Shown here: positions 1-5,029 of the stretch, piece after piece
Layout of the letters: each line of letters opens with the position of its first letter
Position numbering within the stretch: position 1 is the stretch's first letter
NCBI GenBank assembly: GCA_038234045.1
Contig: JBBSUX010000118.1
Coordinates: forward strand, 1-10,122
From: JBBSUX01 sp038234045
Lineage (GTDB): Bacteria > Pseudomonadota > Gammaproteobacteria > Burkholderiales > Burkholderiaceae_C
Direction of reading: 5' to 3'
Length of the DNA stretch: 10,122 nt
The notes under the pieces: model-generated
The model's input: only the letters and a program-made list of their open reading frames with translations
Database searches by the model: none
Told to the model about the DNA's origin: nothing
Position numbers and translations under genes: made by a program

Positions 1-69
1 CTCCTGGAGAAAGATCTCCTTGCGGGTCTTCTTGTGCAGCGGATCAAAGCCAAGGGTCGATTGCGTCAT
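1..69 (-). CDS. IS5-family transposase, N-terminal fragment (runs off window)
   Basis: The ATG at 69-67 opens a reading frame that stays open to the window edge, giving 23 residues that begin MTQSTLGFDP and continue through a KKTRKEIFLQE stretch. IS5-family transposases commonly begin with a short phenylalanine-containing segment followed by a basic KKTRRE-like run and then a conserved acidic/VVPW region. Only the first part is visible, so the DDE catalytic domain cannot be checked. A modest AGAGG lies just upstream of the ATG. The call rests on the N-terminal resemblance plus the repeat-like end behind it. Confidence 0.65.
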   Translation of the reverse strand, partial: MTQSTLGFDPLHKKTRKEIFLQE

Positions 70-137
70 GGCCTCTATCGTGCCGAGACCTCACGCCCTG
101 CGATAGTCGGGGTAGCACGAGGTTTTGCAGAGTCTCC
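1..137 (-). mobile_element. IS5-family insertion sequence, one end only (partial)
   Basis: The minus strand holds the start of a transposase gene (1-69) preceded by a short non-coding end. Reading leftwards from 137, that end begins GGAGACTCTGCAAAACC, which resembles the terminal repeats of IS5-group elements as I remember them. The element abuts CTAG at 138-141, matching the YTAR-type 4-bp target duplications known for this family. The other end lies outside the window, so the inverted repeat and the duplication cannot be confirmed here. The element appears to have inserted into the tail of an integron cassette. Confidence 0.65.
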
Positions 138-141
138 CTAG
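138..141. other. candidate IS target-site duplication, CTAG
   Basis: CTAG directly adjoins the inferred IS5 end at 137. IS5-type elements typically duplicate a 4-bp YTAR target. The partner copy would be at the other, unseen end of the element, so this is inference from position and motif only. Confidence 0.4.
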
Positions 142-194
142 GTGTTGCGGTTCTGGCAATGCGCGCACAGTCAGCGCAGCAACGTGCCGTCTAA
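142..194 (+). pseudogene. 3' remnant of an upstream integron cassette gene
   Basis: From the IS boundary, one plus-strand frame (codons from 141) stays open for 17 codons, ends ...SAQQRAV, and stops at TAA 192-194. That TAA lies inside the R'' box (GTCTAAC) of the attC at 189-246. A stop codon inside the first attC box is a common cassette arrangement, and the next cassette gene (254-613) does the same. The likely reading is that this is the tail of the preceding cassette's gene, with the rest displaced or lost by the IS. The stretch is too short to assign a product, and it could be chance open frame. Confidence 0.35.
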
Positions 195-246
195 CCATTC
201 GTTCCAGCGGGCTGCATTCGGCAACCCCTGAACTCAAACGTTAGTC
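189..246 (+). other. integron attC recombination site (59-base element), first copy
   Basis: The site starts with GTCTAAC (189-195; consensus RYYYAAC) and ends with GTTAGTC (240-246; consensus GTTRRRY, one mismatch at the sixth base). Between them are imperfectly complementary arms: GTTCCAG (201-207) can pair with CTGAAC (229-234) leaving an extra C, and GCGGGCTGC can pair roughly with GCAACCCC. Imperfect pairing with extrahelical bases is what the integron integrase reads on the folded bottom strand. The CTCAAACGTTAG stretch closely resembles the end of many class 1 integron attC sites. The strand exchange point would be between G240 and T241. Confidence 0.85.
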
Positions 247-658
247 TTTTCACATGTCAGCGTCACTGCCGATTATCCTCATGGCCGCGTGGGGTCTACT
301 ATTCGGTTTCGTGAACACGCATCAACGCCACGCTTCGAATTTCCGCGGTTCATCCAGAGGCTTTCTTGCGGTGCTTCAAGCTTCGGTGCTGCTTGGAACT
401 CTTGTAGGTCTTGGACTTTTAGTCTTCTATTTCACGCGAGTTTCCTGGTATTGGCCGTTGGTACTTTTCGCCTTGGGAAGTGCCGTTGGTGGTCTTGTAT
501 TCGGTTTGCTGGATGTGAAACTCGGTCAGCTTGCAATGAGCATTATTGCTTTTCTCGGCTGGCCGGCAGCAGCTATTTGGATGTATTTCATTGTTCAAGC
601 TCTTCCTGTCTAACTCGGCGCTCAAGCGGACGGCCACGCCGCCGCTTACCTTGGCACG
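241..658 (+). mobile_element. complete integron gene cassette carrying one unknown gene
   Basis: The unit runs from the cleavage point of the first attC (G240/T241) to that of the second (G658/T659), 418 bp in all. It has the standard cassette layout: a 13-bp leader, a single plus-strand gene (254-613) with no promoter of its own that I can see, and the gene's stop codon falling inside the attC at the 3' end. Base composition is visibly less GC-rich than the minus-strand genes to the right, which fits transferred DNA. Excision would give a circle with a GTTAGTC junction. No integrase gene or attI site is in the window, so whether this is a mobile or sedentary chromosomal integron is unknown. 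Confidence 0.8.
254..613 (+). CDS. cassette-encoded small membrane protein of unknown function
   Basis: This 119-residue protein is not one I recognise. It is strongly hydrophobic, with about four likely membrane segments: residues 4-20, 38-60, 66-85 and 92-115. A basic, polar stretch (THQRHASNFRGSSRG, residues 22-36) lies between the first two. No catalytic or metal-binding motif stands out. The ATG is only 13 bases after the cassette start and there is no clear Shine-Dalgarno sequence, as is often seen in cassette genes. The stop TAA (611-613) lies within the GTCTAAC box of the following attC. Expression would depend on an upstream cassette promoter (Pc) or read-through, and the IS insertion upstream may have altered this. 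The coding call is supported by the cassette boundaries; function is unknown. Confidence 0.75.
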   Translation: MSASLPIILMAAWGLLFGFVNTHQRHASNFRGSSRGFLAVLQASVLLGTLVGLGLLVFYFTRVSWYWPLVLFALGSAVGGLVFGLLDVKLGQLAMSIIAFLGWPAAAIWMYFIVQALPV

Positions 659-664
659 TTAGCC
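608..664 (+). other. integron attC recombination site, second copy
   Basis: The site runs from GTCTAAC (608-614) to GTTAGCC (658-664). The central arms AAGCGGACGGC (625-635) and GCCGCCGCTT (639-648) are complementary except for one extra A, giving a stem with a 3-base loop (CAC) and one extrahelical base, as expected for an attC folded on one strand. The outer boxes pair with a single mismatch. The cleavage point would be between G658 and T659. The toxin-antitoxin region begins directly after it. Confidence 0.88.
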
Positions 665-689
665 GGCACTAAAGCGCACTCACTTCAAG

Positions 690-718
690 TTGACGAGAAG
701 TACGCTTTAACGTACGCT
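690..718 (+). promoter_or_regulatory. candidate sigma70 promoter of the toxin-antitoxin genes
   Basis: TTGACG (690-695) is a good -35 hexamer. At 17 bases spacing lies TACGCT (713-718), a weak -10 match. The antitoxin start is 25 bases further on, with room for a short leader. The -10 overlaps the tandem repeat at 700-723, so a protein bound there would block this promoter, in line with autoregulation in this family. The -10 is far from consensus, so the exact hexamer is uncertain. Confidence 0.5.
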
Positions 719-723
719 TCAAC
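700..723 (+). repeat. tandem 12-bp repeat, likely antitoxin/toxin operator
   Basis: GTACGCTTTAAC (700-711) is followed immediately by GTACGCTTCAAC (712-723), differing at one base. Each unit begins with the palindromic core GTAC, so the two cores are exactly 12 bp apart. YefM-YoeB repressors of E. coli are known to bind two sites with TGTACA-type cores about one helical turn apart, upstream of their own genes. The position over the candidate -10 and just before the antitoxin ribosome binding site supports an autoregulatory operator. Confidence 0.6.
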
Positions 724-742
724 TTTTTGTGGGGAGATCAAC

Positions 743-988
743 ATGACCACCCTAGTCACTGCGACCGAGGCCCGGGCAGGCCTCTATCGACTGATCGACC
801 AAACTGCCGAATCGCATCAGCCGATTCTGATTTCCGGCAAGCGCAGCAGCGCAGTCCTGGTGTCCGCGGAAGACTGGCAGGCAATTCAGGAAACCCTTTA
901 TCTCTTGTCGGTTCCTGGTATGCGCGAATCCATCAAGAAGCGCATGGCCGAACCTCTGACCAAAAGCGCGAAGGGACTAACTTGGTAG
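743..988 (+). CDS. antitoxin of the Phd/YefM family
   Basis: This 81-residue protein has the Phd/YefM layout. The N-terminal DNA-binding half opens with TATEARAGLYRLIDQ, continues with PILISGKRSSAVLVSAEDWQ (about residues 27-46; the conserved V-L-S-x-x-D/E-W/Y region), and leads to a C-terminal tail (about 58-81) that would wrap around and neutralise the toxin. As a dimer it should repress its own promoter and, with the toxin, do so cooperatively. The start is well supported by GGGGAG (731-736), six bases before the ATG. The stop TAG (986-988) overlaps the toxin start. The gene lies right after an attC, and toxin-antitoxin pairs are frequent integron cassettes. The name relB is sometimes loosely used for such genes, but the sequence is YefM-like. 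Confidence 0.92.
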   Translation: MTTLVTATEARAGLYRLIDQTAESHQPILISGKRSSAVLVSAEDWQAIQETLYLLSVPGMRESIKKRMAEPLTKSAKGLTW

Positions 989-1248
989 GGTGGGCCGTTG
1001 TCTTTGCCAAGCACGCACTGAAGGATGCCAAGAAACTTTCAGCGGCTGGGCTGAAAGCGAAGGCAGAAGCGCTCCTTGAGATTCTGGCAAACGATCCATT
1101 CCAGAACCCACCCGCCTACGAAGAGCTCGTTGGCGATTTGGACCGTGCTTACTCCAGACGAATCAACATTCAGCATCGTCTGGTGTATGAGGTGTTCAAA
1201 GAAGAATGCACAGTTCGGGTGCTGCGCATGTGGACTCACTACGAGTGA
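982..1248 (+). CDS. toxin of the Txe/YoeB family (ribosome-dependent mRNA interferase)
   Basis: YoeB toxins cut mRNA in the ribosomal A site and stop translation until neutralised by the YefM antitoxin. The 88-residue product has the family core, including FAKHALKDAKKL, YEELVGDL, YSRRINIQHRLVYEV and a terminal WTHYE. By alignment to E. coli YoeB, the catalytic residues E46, R65 and H83 correspond to E47, R66 and H86, followed by the terminal aromatic Y87. All are present, so the toxin looks intact. I chose TTG 982 as the start: no ATG or GTG lies in frame nearby, AAGGGA (971-976) sits five bases upstream, and the length fits the family. This overlaps the antitoxin end by seven bases, suggesting translational coupling with weaker toxin output. 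An in-frame extension upstream exists but lacks homology-like sequence. Confidence 0.9.
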   Translation: MVGWAVVFAKHALKDAKKLSAAGLKAKAEALLEILANDPFQNPPAYEELVGDLDRAYSRRINIQHRLVYEVFKEECTVRVLRMWTHYE

Positions 1249-1315
1249 ACGCGACGGCCGCGTGTTCGCTGTAAAACGTTCGAAATCAGGCGGCGTAACC
1301 CGTACTTCAAGAAAA

Positions 1316-2188
1316 ATGTTCAAAACACTCGTCCAGCCCGGCGTTCCTGAAGTTCAACGCCATGAATCCGTTGAAGGCAGTTTGCTCAGCGCGCACTTCA
1401 CTATTCCCGCCGGCACTTCTTTGCTGGCCGGCATCAGCGCCGGCATGCAGCAGTCAGGAATACGCAGCGGAACCGTGCGGCTCGCTAACTTTCAGGTCGA
1501 ATCGCTCCAGTACGTGAGGCCCGCTGAAACAAACGACGATGAACACGTCGCTTTCTATAGCGAAACGCATCGCATCGAAACACCGGTGCATTTGCTGCTG
1601 GCAGTCGCAACCTTTGGCGAAAAAGACGGCAACCCTTTTGTCCACTGCCACGCCTTGTGGACCGACCCCCAAGGCAAGGTCAAGGGTGGGCATTTGCACA
1701 ACGACCAGGTGCGGGTATGCCAAGACACGCATGTGACGGCATCGGGTGTGGCCAACGTGGCGATGTCGGTCGAGTTCGACGATGAGACCCGATTCAGCCT
1801 TTTCCGACCGCGCTTGATAGAAGACCAAGAGGACCATGCGGCAGTTCCGAAGGGCAATAGGCGCTGCGTGATAGCCAAGGTGAGGCCGAACGAAGACCTG
1901 ATCGGAAGCATTCAGACGATCTGCCGGGAACATGGCCTGCACCGGGCGCGCATCGCAGGCAGCGTGGGCAGCCTGGTCGGCGCCACCTTCACCGATGGGC
2001 GTGTGGTGCCCGACATTGCGACCGAGATTCTGGCGGTATCGGGCCGGGTCGAGCCTGGCGCGCAGAGCCCGTGTGCCAGCCTGCAGATTGCGTTGATCGA
2101 CCCTGCAGGCGACGTACATTTTGGCGAACTCGCACCGAACGAAAACGCGGTGCTGATTTGCTTTGAGCTGGTATTGGCTGAAGCCTGA
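1316..2188 (+). CDS. protein with two PPC/DUF296 domains
   Basis: This 290-residue protein appears to be a tandem of the PPC (plants and prokaryotes conserved, DUF296) fold, found alone in bacterial proteins and with AT-hooks in plant nuclear proteins. Domain 1 (about residues 20-140) carries the signature around FVHCHALWTD and GGHL. H110, H112 and H126 form the usual metal-binding histidine triad. Domain 2 (about 180-288) keeps the fold-like pattern (RIAGSVGSLVGATFTDG, then ALIDPAGDVHFGEL) but has lost the three histidines. No AT-hook is seen. The cellular role of bacterial PPC proteins is poorly known and I assign none. The ATG at 1316 is the best start, although no clear Shine-Dalgarno precedes it; the open frame upstream overlaps the toxin gene and is not protein-like. 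It lies 67 bp after the toxin gene on the same strand, so read-through is possible. No attC follows, so it is probably resident chromosome. Confidence 0.8.
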   Translation: MFKTLVQPGVPEVQRHESVEGSLLSAHFTIPAGTSLLAGISAGMQQSGIRSGTVRLANFQVESLQYVRPAETNDDEHVAFYSETHRIETPVHLLLAVATFGEKDGNPFVHCHALWTDPQGKVKGGHLHNDQVRVCQDTHVTASGVANVAMSVEFDDETRFSLFRPRLIEDQEDHAAVPKGNRRCVIAKVRPNEDLIGSIQTICREHGLHRARIAGSVGSLVGATFTDGRVVPDIATEILAVSGRVEPGAQSPCASLQIALIDPAGDVHFGELAPNENAVLICFELVLAEA

Positions 2189-2278
2189 ACGTGGCTCGAT
2201 TCGCGGCGTCTCAGCCAATGCGCAAGGGCTTACCCGGCGCGCCGACCGACGTGCCGTGACACAGCGCTCACGTATAAA

Positions 2279-3157
2279 TTACCGCAGCACCAACACAGGC
2301 ACCGGGCTCGACCGCATGAGCGCCGTCGTGGTGCTGCCGACCAAAAACTGTCGGATGCGCGAATGGCCGTATGCGCCCATTACCAGTAGCGAAGCCTTTT
2401 GCTGCCGCAACAATTCGGGCAACACCTCATCAGGCTGGCCGGCGATCACGGTGCTGGATACGTCCTGATGGGCGCCGCCTTTTTTGAGGGCGGATTCGGC
2501 CACCTGTAATTGCGAGCGGGTGGCTTTGTTGTCGGCACCCGCACCAGCGGCCTTCACCAGCATGATCGGCAAGCCAACGAGCAGCGGACTCTGCGCAACG
2601 GCAGCCACCAGCTTGTGCGCGGTGGGGCTGCCGTCGAAGGCGATGAAGATGCGTTCAAGGGGCTGAAACGGCGCTTGCGTGGCGATCAGCACCGGGCGGC
2701 TGACGCTGCGGACCACGGCTTCGATGTGGTGATCGATAGCAGGCAGGCGCCCGCCGGCTTGGCGCGGGTGACGGCCCAGGACGAAGAGCCGCGTTTCAGG
2801 CTCCAGCGCATGCAACGCTTCAGCCAGTGATTGCTGCCGCATGCGCGTGCCCACCTGCGTGACGCCTGCGCTCTCGGCGCGTTGCCGCGCGGCATCGAGC
2901 AGCAGCGCGCCAGCTTGGTGGGCGACGACGCTGCGTTGCGCGTCGAGCTCGCTCAGCCGTGCAAGCAGTGTTTCATGGGCACCGAGACCGATAGCGCCGG
3001 TCAAGTCATCGGCCGGCGACTCAACCCCAGGCGTCGCCTCGATCACATGCAGCAGTTCGAGCGGCGCACCCAGCCGCTGGGCGCACCAGGCCGCCCAATC
3101 GATGACGCTGGCGTCGGTGGCGCTGGATGCGTCGATACAGGCGTTGATCTTTTGCAT
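2279..3157 (-). CDS. tandem universal stress protein (two UspA domains)
   Basis: This 292-residue protein is a fusion of two Usp domains, cytoplasmic nucleotide-binding modules induced under stress or growth arrest. Domain 1 (about 1-145) opens with NACIDASSATDASVIDWA, but its nucleotide-loop region (LGRHPRQAGG) is not a canonical ATP site. Domain 2 (about 165-292) opens IFIAFDGSPTA and ends with G261-x2-G264-x9-G274-S275, the standard ATP-binding G-2X-G-9X-G-S/T motif, followed by SSPVPVLVLR. Thus only the second half is predicted to bind ATP. The ATG at 3157 has AAGGG about six bases upstream. It starts 35 bp after the SulP gene on the same strand, so the two are probably cotranscribed; SulP transporters are often paired with Usp proteins. 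It ends 90 bp from the convergent PPC gene, with no clear terminator seen between. Confidence 0.9.
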   Translation of the reverse strand: MQKINACIDASSATDASVIDWAAWCAQRLGAPLELLHVIEATPGVESPADDLTGAIGLGAHETLLARLSELDAQRSVVAHQAGALLLDAARQRAESAGVTQVGTRMRQQSLAEALHALEPETRLFVLGRHPRQAGGRLPAIDHHIEAVVRSVSRPVLIATQAPFQPLERIFIAFDGSPTAHKLVAAVAQSPLLVGLPIMLVKAAGAGADNKATRSQLQVAESALKKGGAHQDVSSTVIAGQPDEVLPELLRQQKASLLVMGAYGHSRIRQFLVGSTTTALMRSSPVPVLVLR

Positions 3158-3192
3158 GAGGGGCCCTTTTTCTTGAGTTTGCTGGTGGTTCT

Positions 3193-4689
3193 TCAGTGCA
3201 TGAGCTTCTCAACCGCTCCCGGCTTGTCGTGCAGGGCAAAGCGGTCGACCATCGTCGTGCTTGCCGCGTCGAGGCCGATCACCTCGACCGCAATGCCCTC
3301 GCGCTTGAATTTCAGCACCACCTTGTCCAGAGCGCCAACCGCCGAGATATCCCAGAAGTGCGCGCGGCTCACATCGATGCGCACCTGCGGCACCACCTCC
3401 TTGAAATCGAAGGCGGCAACGAACGATTCGGCAGACGCGAAGAACACCTGGCCGACCACCGTGTAGGTGCGCAGCGGGTTGCCGGCCCCTTCACGGCCAT
3501 CTACCCCGTCGCTGCGGTCGATCCGCAGCACCCGCCCGACCTTGTTGGCGAAGAAAACGCCCGAGAGCAGAACGCCGACGAAAACCCCCCGAGCCAGGTC
3601 GTGGGTAGCGACCGTTACCACCACGGTAGCAAGCATCACCAGTGAAGAGCTCAGCGGGTGCTGGCGCAGCTTGCGAACCGAATCCCAGCTGAAGGTGCCG
3701 ATGCTCACCATGATCATCACAGCCACCAGCGCGGCCATCGGAATGCGGCTGACCCACGGGCCCAGAAAGACGATCAGCACCAGCAACACGACGCCTGCTG
3801 TGAGTGTGGAAAGCCGCCCCCGGCCACCCGATTTCACGTTGATGACCGACTGGCCAATCATCGCGCAACCCGCCATGCCGCCCAAGAAGCCGGTCGCGAT
3901 GTTGGCCATGCCCTGCCCGACGCATTCGCGGTTCTTGTTGCTGGAGGTGTCGGTAAGCTCATCGACGATGGCGGCGGTCATCATCGATTCCAGCAGGCCC
4001 ACCACCGTCAGCGTAAGCGCATACGGCACGATGATCTTGAGCGTGTCGAGGTTCAGCGGCAGATCGGGCAGAAGAAACGCGGGCAGGCTGTCAGGCAGCT
4101 GCCCCATGTCGCCGACGGTGCGGATGTCGATGCCAAGCGCGACCGCTGCAATCGTCAGCACGACGATGCAGACCAGAGGCGAAGGAACAACCTTGGTCAG
4201 ATACGGCAGGCCATAGATGATGGCGAGCCCGGCGGCCGTCATCGCATAGACCTGCCAGGGCACGTTGGTGAGCTCAGGCAATTGCGCCATAAAGATCAGG
4301 ATCGCCAGCGCATTGACGAAGCCGGTGACCACCGAACGCGAAACAAAGCGCATGAGCGAGCCGAGCTTCATTGCGCCCGCGATGATCTGAAAGATACCGG
4401 TGAGCACGGTCGTCGCGAACAGGTACTGCAGGCCGTGATCCTTGACAAGCGTGACCATCACCAGCGCCATGGCGCCCGTGGCGGCAGAGATCATGCCGGG
4501 GCGCCCGCCAGCAATGGCGATAACGACAGCCATGCTGAAGGACGCATACAGCCCGACCTTCGGGTCGACCCCAGCAATGATGGAAAAGGCAATGGCTTCA
4601 GGGATGAGGGCGAGCGCTACAACAGTCCCTGCGAGCAGATCGCCGCGGATGTTGGAGAGCCAGTCCTTGCGTAAGGAAGAAATGGACAT
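3193..4689 (-). CDS. SulP-family anion transporter with C-terminal STAS domain
   Basis: This 498-residue inner-membrane protein has the SulP (SLC26) layout. A short cytoplasmic N-terminus leads into DLLAGTVVALALIPEAIAFS, the conserved first membrane segment. Many further hydrophobic segments follow up to about residue 390, including the GRPGMISAATGAMALV loop and the TDTSSNKNRECVGQGMAN and GGMAGCAMIGQSV stretches. A cytoplasmic STAS domain follows (about 405-498, with DISAVGALDKVVLKF). The substrate is uncertain: bacterial members carry sulfate, bicarbonate, C4-dicarboxylates or other anions, and the sequence alone does not settle it. The start at 4689 agrees with the family's N-terminus, but the ribosome binding site is weak. 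The downstream partner is the Usp gene, and its link to the NO genes upstream is only proximity. No frameshift is apparent. Confidence 0.92.
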   Translation of the reverse strand: MSISSLRKDWLSNIRGDLLAGTVVALALIPEAIAFSIIAGVDPKVGLYASFSMAVVIAIAGGRPGMISAATGAMALVMVTLVKDHGLQYLFATTVLTGIFQIIAGAMKLGSLMRFVSRSVVTGFVNALAILIFMAQLPELTNVPWQVYAMTAAGLAIIYGLPYLTKVVPSPLVCIVVLTIAAVALGIDIRTVGDMGQLPDSLPAFLLPDLPLNLDTLKIIVPYALTLTVVGLLESMMTAAIVDELTDTSSNKNRECVGQGMANIATGFLGGMAGCAMIGQSVINVKSGGRGRLSTLTAGVVLLVLIVFLGPWVSRIPMAALVAVMIMVSIGTFSWDSVRKLRQHPLSSSLVMLATVVVTVATHDLARGVFVGVLLSGVFFANKVGRVLRIDRSDGVDGREGAGNPLRTYTVVGQVFFASAESFVAAFDFKEVVPQVRIDVSRAHFWDISAVGALDKVVLKFKREGIAVEVIGLDAASTTMVDRFALHDKPGAVEKLMH

Positions 4690-5028
4690 GGGCCAAGCAG
4701 ACGACTGCGGGCGGGCCGCCTCGTCTGAAATTCGGAGGAAAGAAACGAAGAAAGGGTGTCGGCCAGCGGCAATTGCGTGGATTGCCGGGGCGCCGAGAAG
4801 CGGTCCGCTAAGAGCCCGCTGAGCGCGCCTGCGCTATGGGGGTGAGACGGAGCAAAAGTAACCGCGCACAAGTTCACGCCCGGGGAAATTCTCCAGGCTC
4901 AGAACGTTTGCGTCACAGGATTGACCATGAACATAGTTTAGCGTCGGCAGATATGCGCGCGAACTCAAGAGCGCAGCGGGTTCTACTTGACGTGCGGCTG
5001 CCAGCTCGCTGTCTAGGTAACGAGCTGG
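4690..5028. other. 339-bp spacer between nnrS and the SulP gene, no gene supported
   Basis: Short open frames exist here on both strands, but none has a protein-like composition or a ribosome binding site, and the longest minus-strand one overlaps the SulP start. The spacer should contain the promoter for the SulP-Usp pair, yet I see no good -35/-10 pair on the minus strand and no FNR/NnrR-type palindrome such as TTGAT-N4-ATCAA. Two small hairpins are visible: AGCGGTCCGCT (4799-4809), and AGCGC/GCGCT around a 4-base loop (4822-4835). Their role is unknown. The hairpin at 5000-5029 is listed separately. Confidence 0.5.
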
Positions 5029-5029
5029 C
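5000..5029 (-). terminator. hairpin at the nnrS stop codon, possible terminator
   Basis: GCCAGCTCG (5000-5008) and CGAGCTGGC (5021-5029) form a perfect 9-bp inverted repeat around a 12-base loop. On the minus strand it begins within the nnrS stop codon (5031-5029), the right place to end an nnrS transcript. No run of U follows, so an ordinary intrinsic terminator is not complete. It could instead protect the mRNA 3' end or mark a Rho-dependent site. Confidence 0.45.

Noticed and set aside
727..1248. A 173-codon frame covering both the antitoxin region and the toxin
   Set aside because: The first half is the antitoxin gene read in another frame; only the part from TTG 982 is toxin-like.
1243..1286. 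Possible degenerate attC after the toxin gene (TGAACG...CGTTCG with a GCGA/TCGC inner stem)
   Set aside because: Only five to six outer bases pair, the R' box does not fit GTTRRRY, and the arms need a large one-sided bulge. Too weak to call without an attC model.
1353..1375. Inverted repeat TTCAACG / CGTTGAA near the start of the PPC gene
   Set aside because: Seven-base arms within coding sequence, with no matching promoter or partner site; could easily be chance.
2189..2278. Possible bidirectional terminator between the convergent PPC and Usp genes
   Set aside because: Only short GC-rich palindromes such as GGCGCGCC are present, with no stem followed by a T-run on either strand.
3658..4674. 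Long plus-strand open frame (338 codons) opposite the SulP gene
   Set aside because: Its product is rich in His, Asp, Arg and Gln, typical of antisense shadow of a GC-rich membrane protein gene.
4617..4877. An 86-codon minus-strand frame overlapping the SulP start
   Set aside because: It overlaps a well-supported gene in another frame, has biased low-complexity composition and no ribosome binding site.
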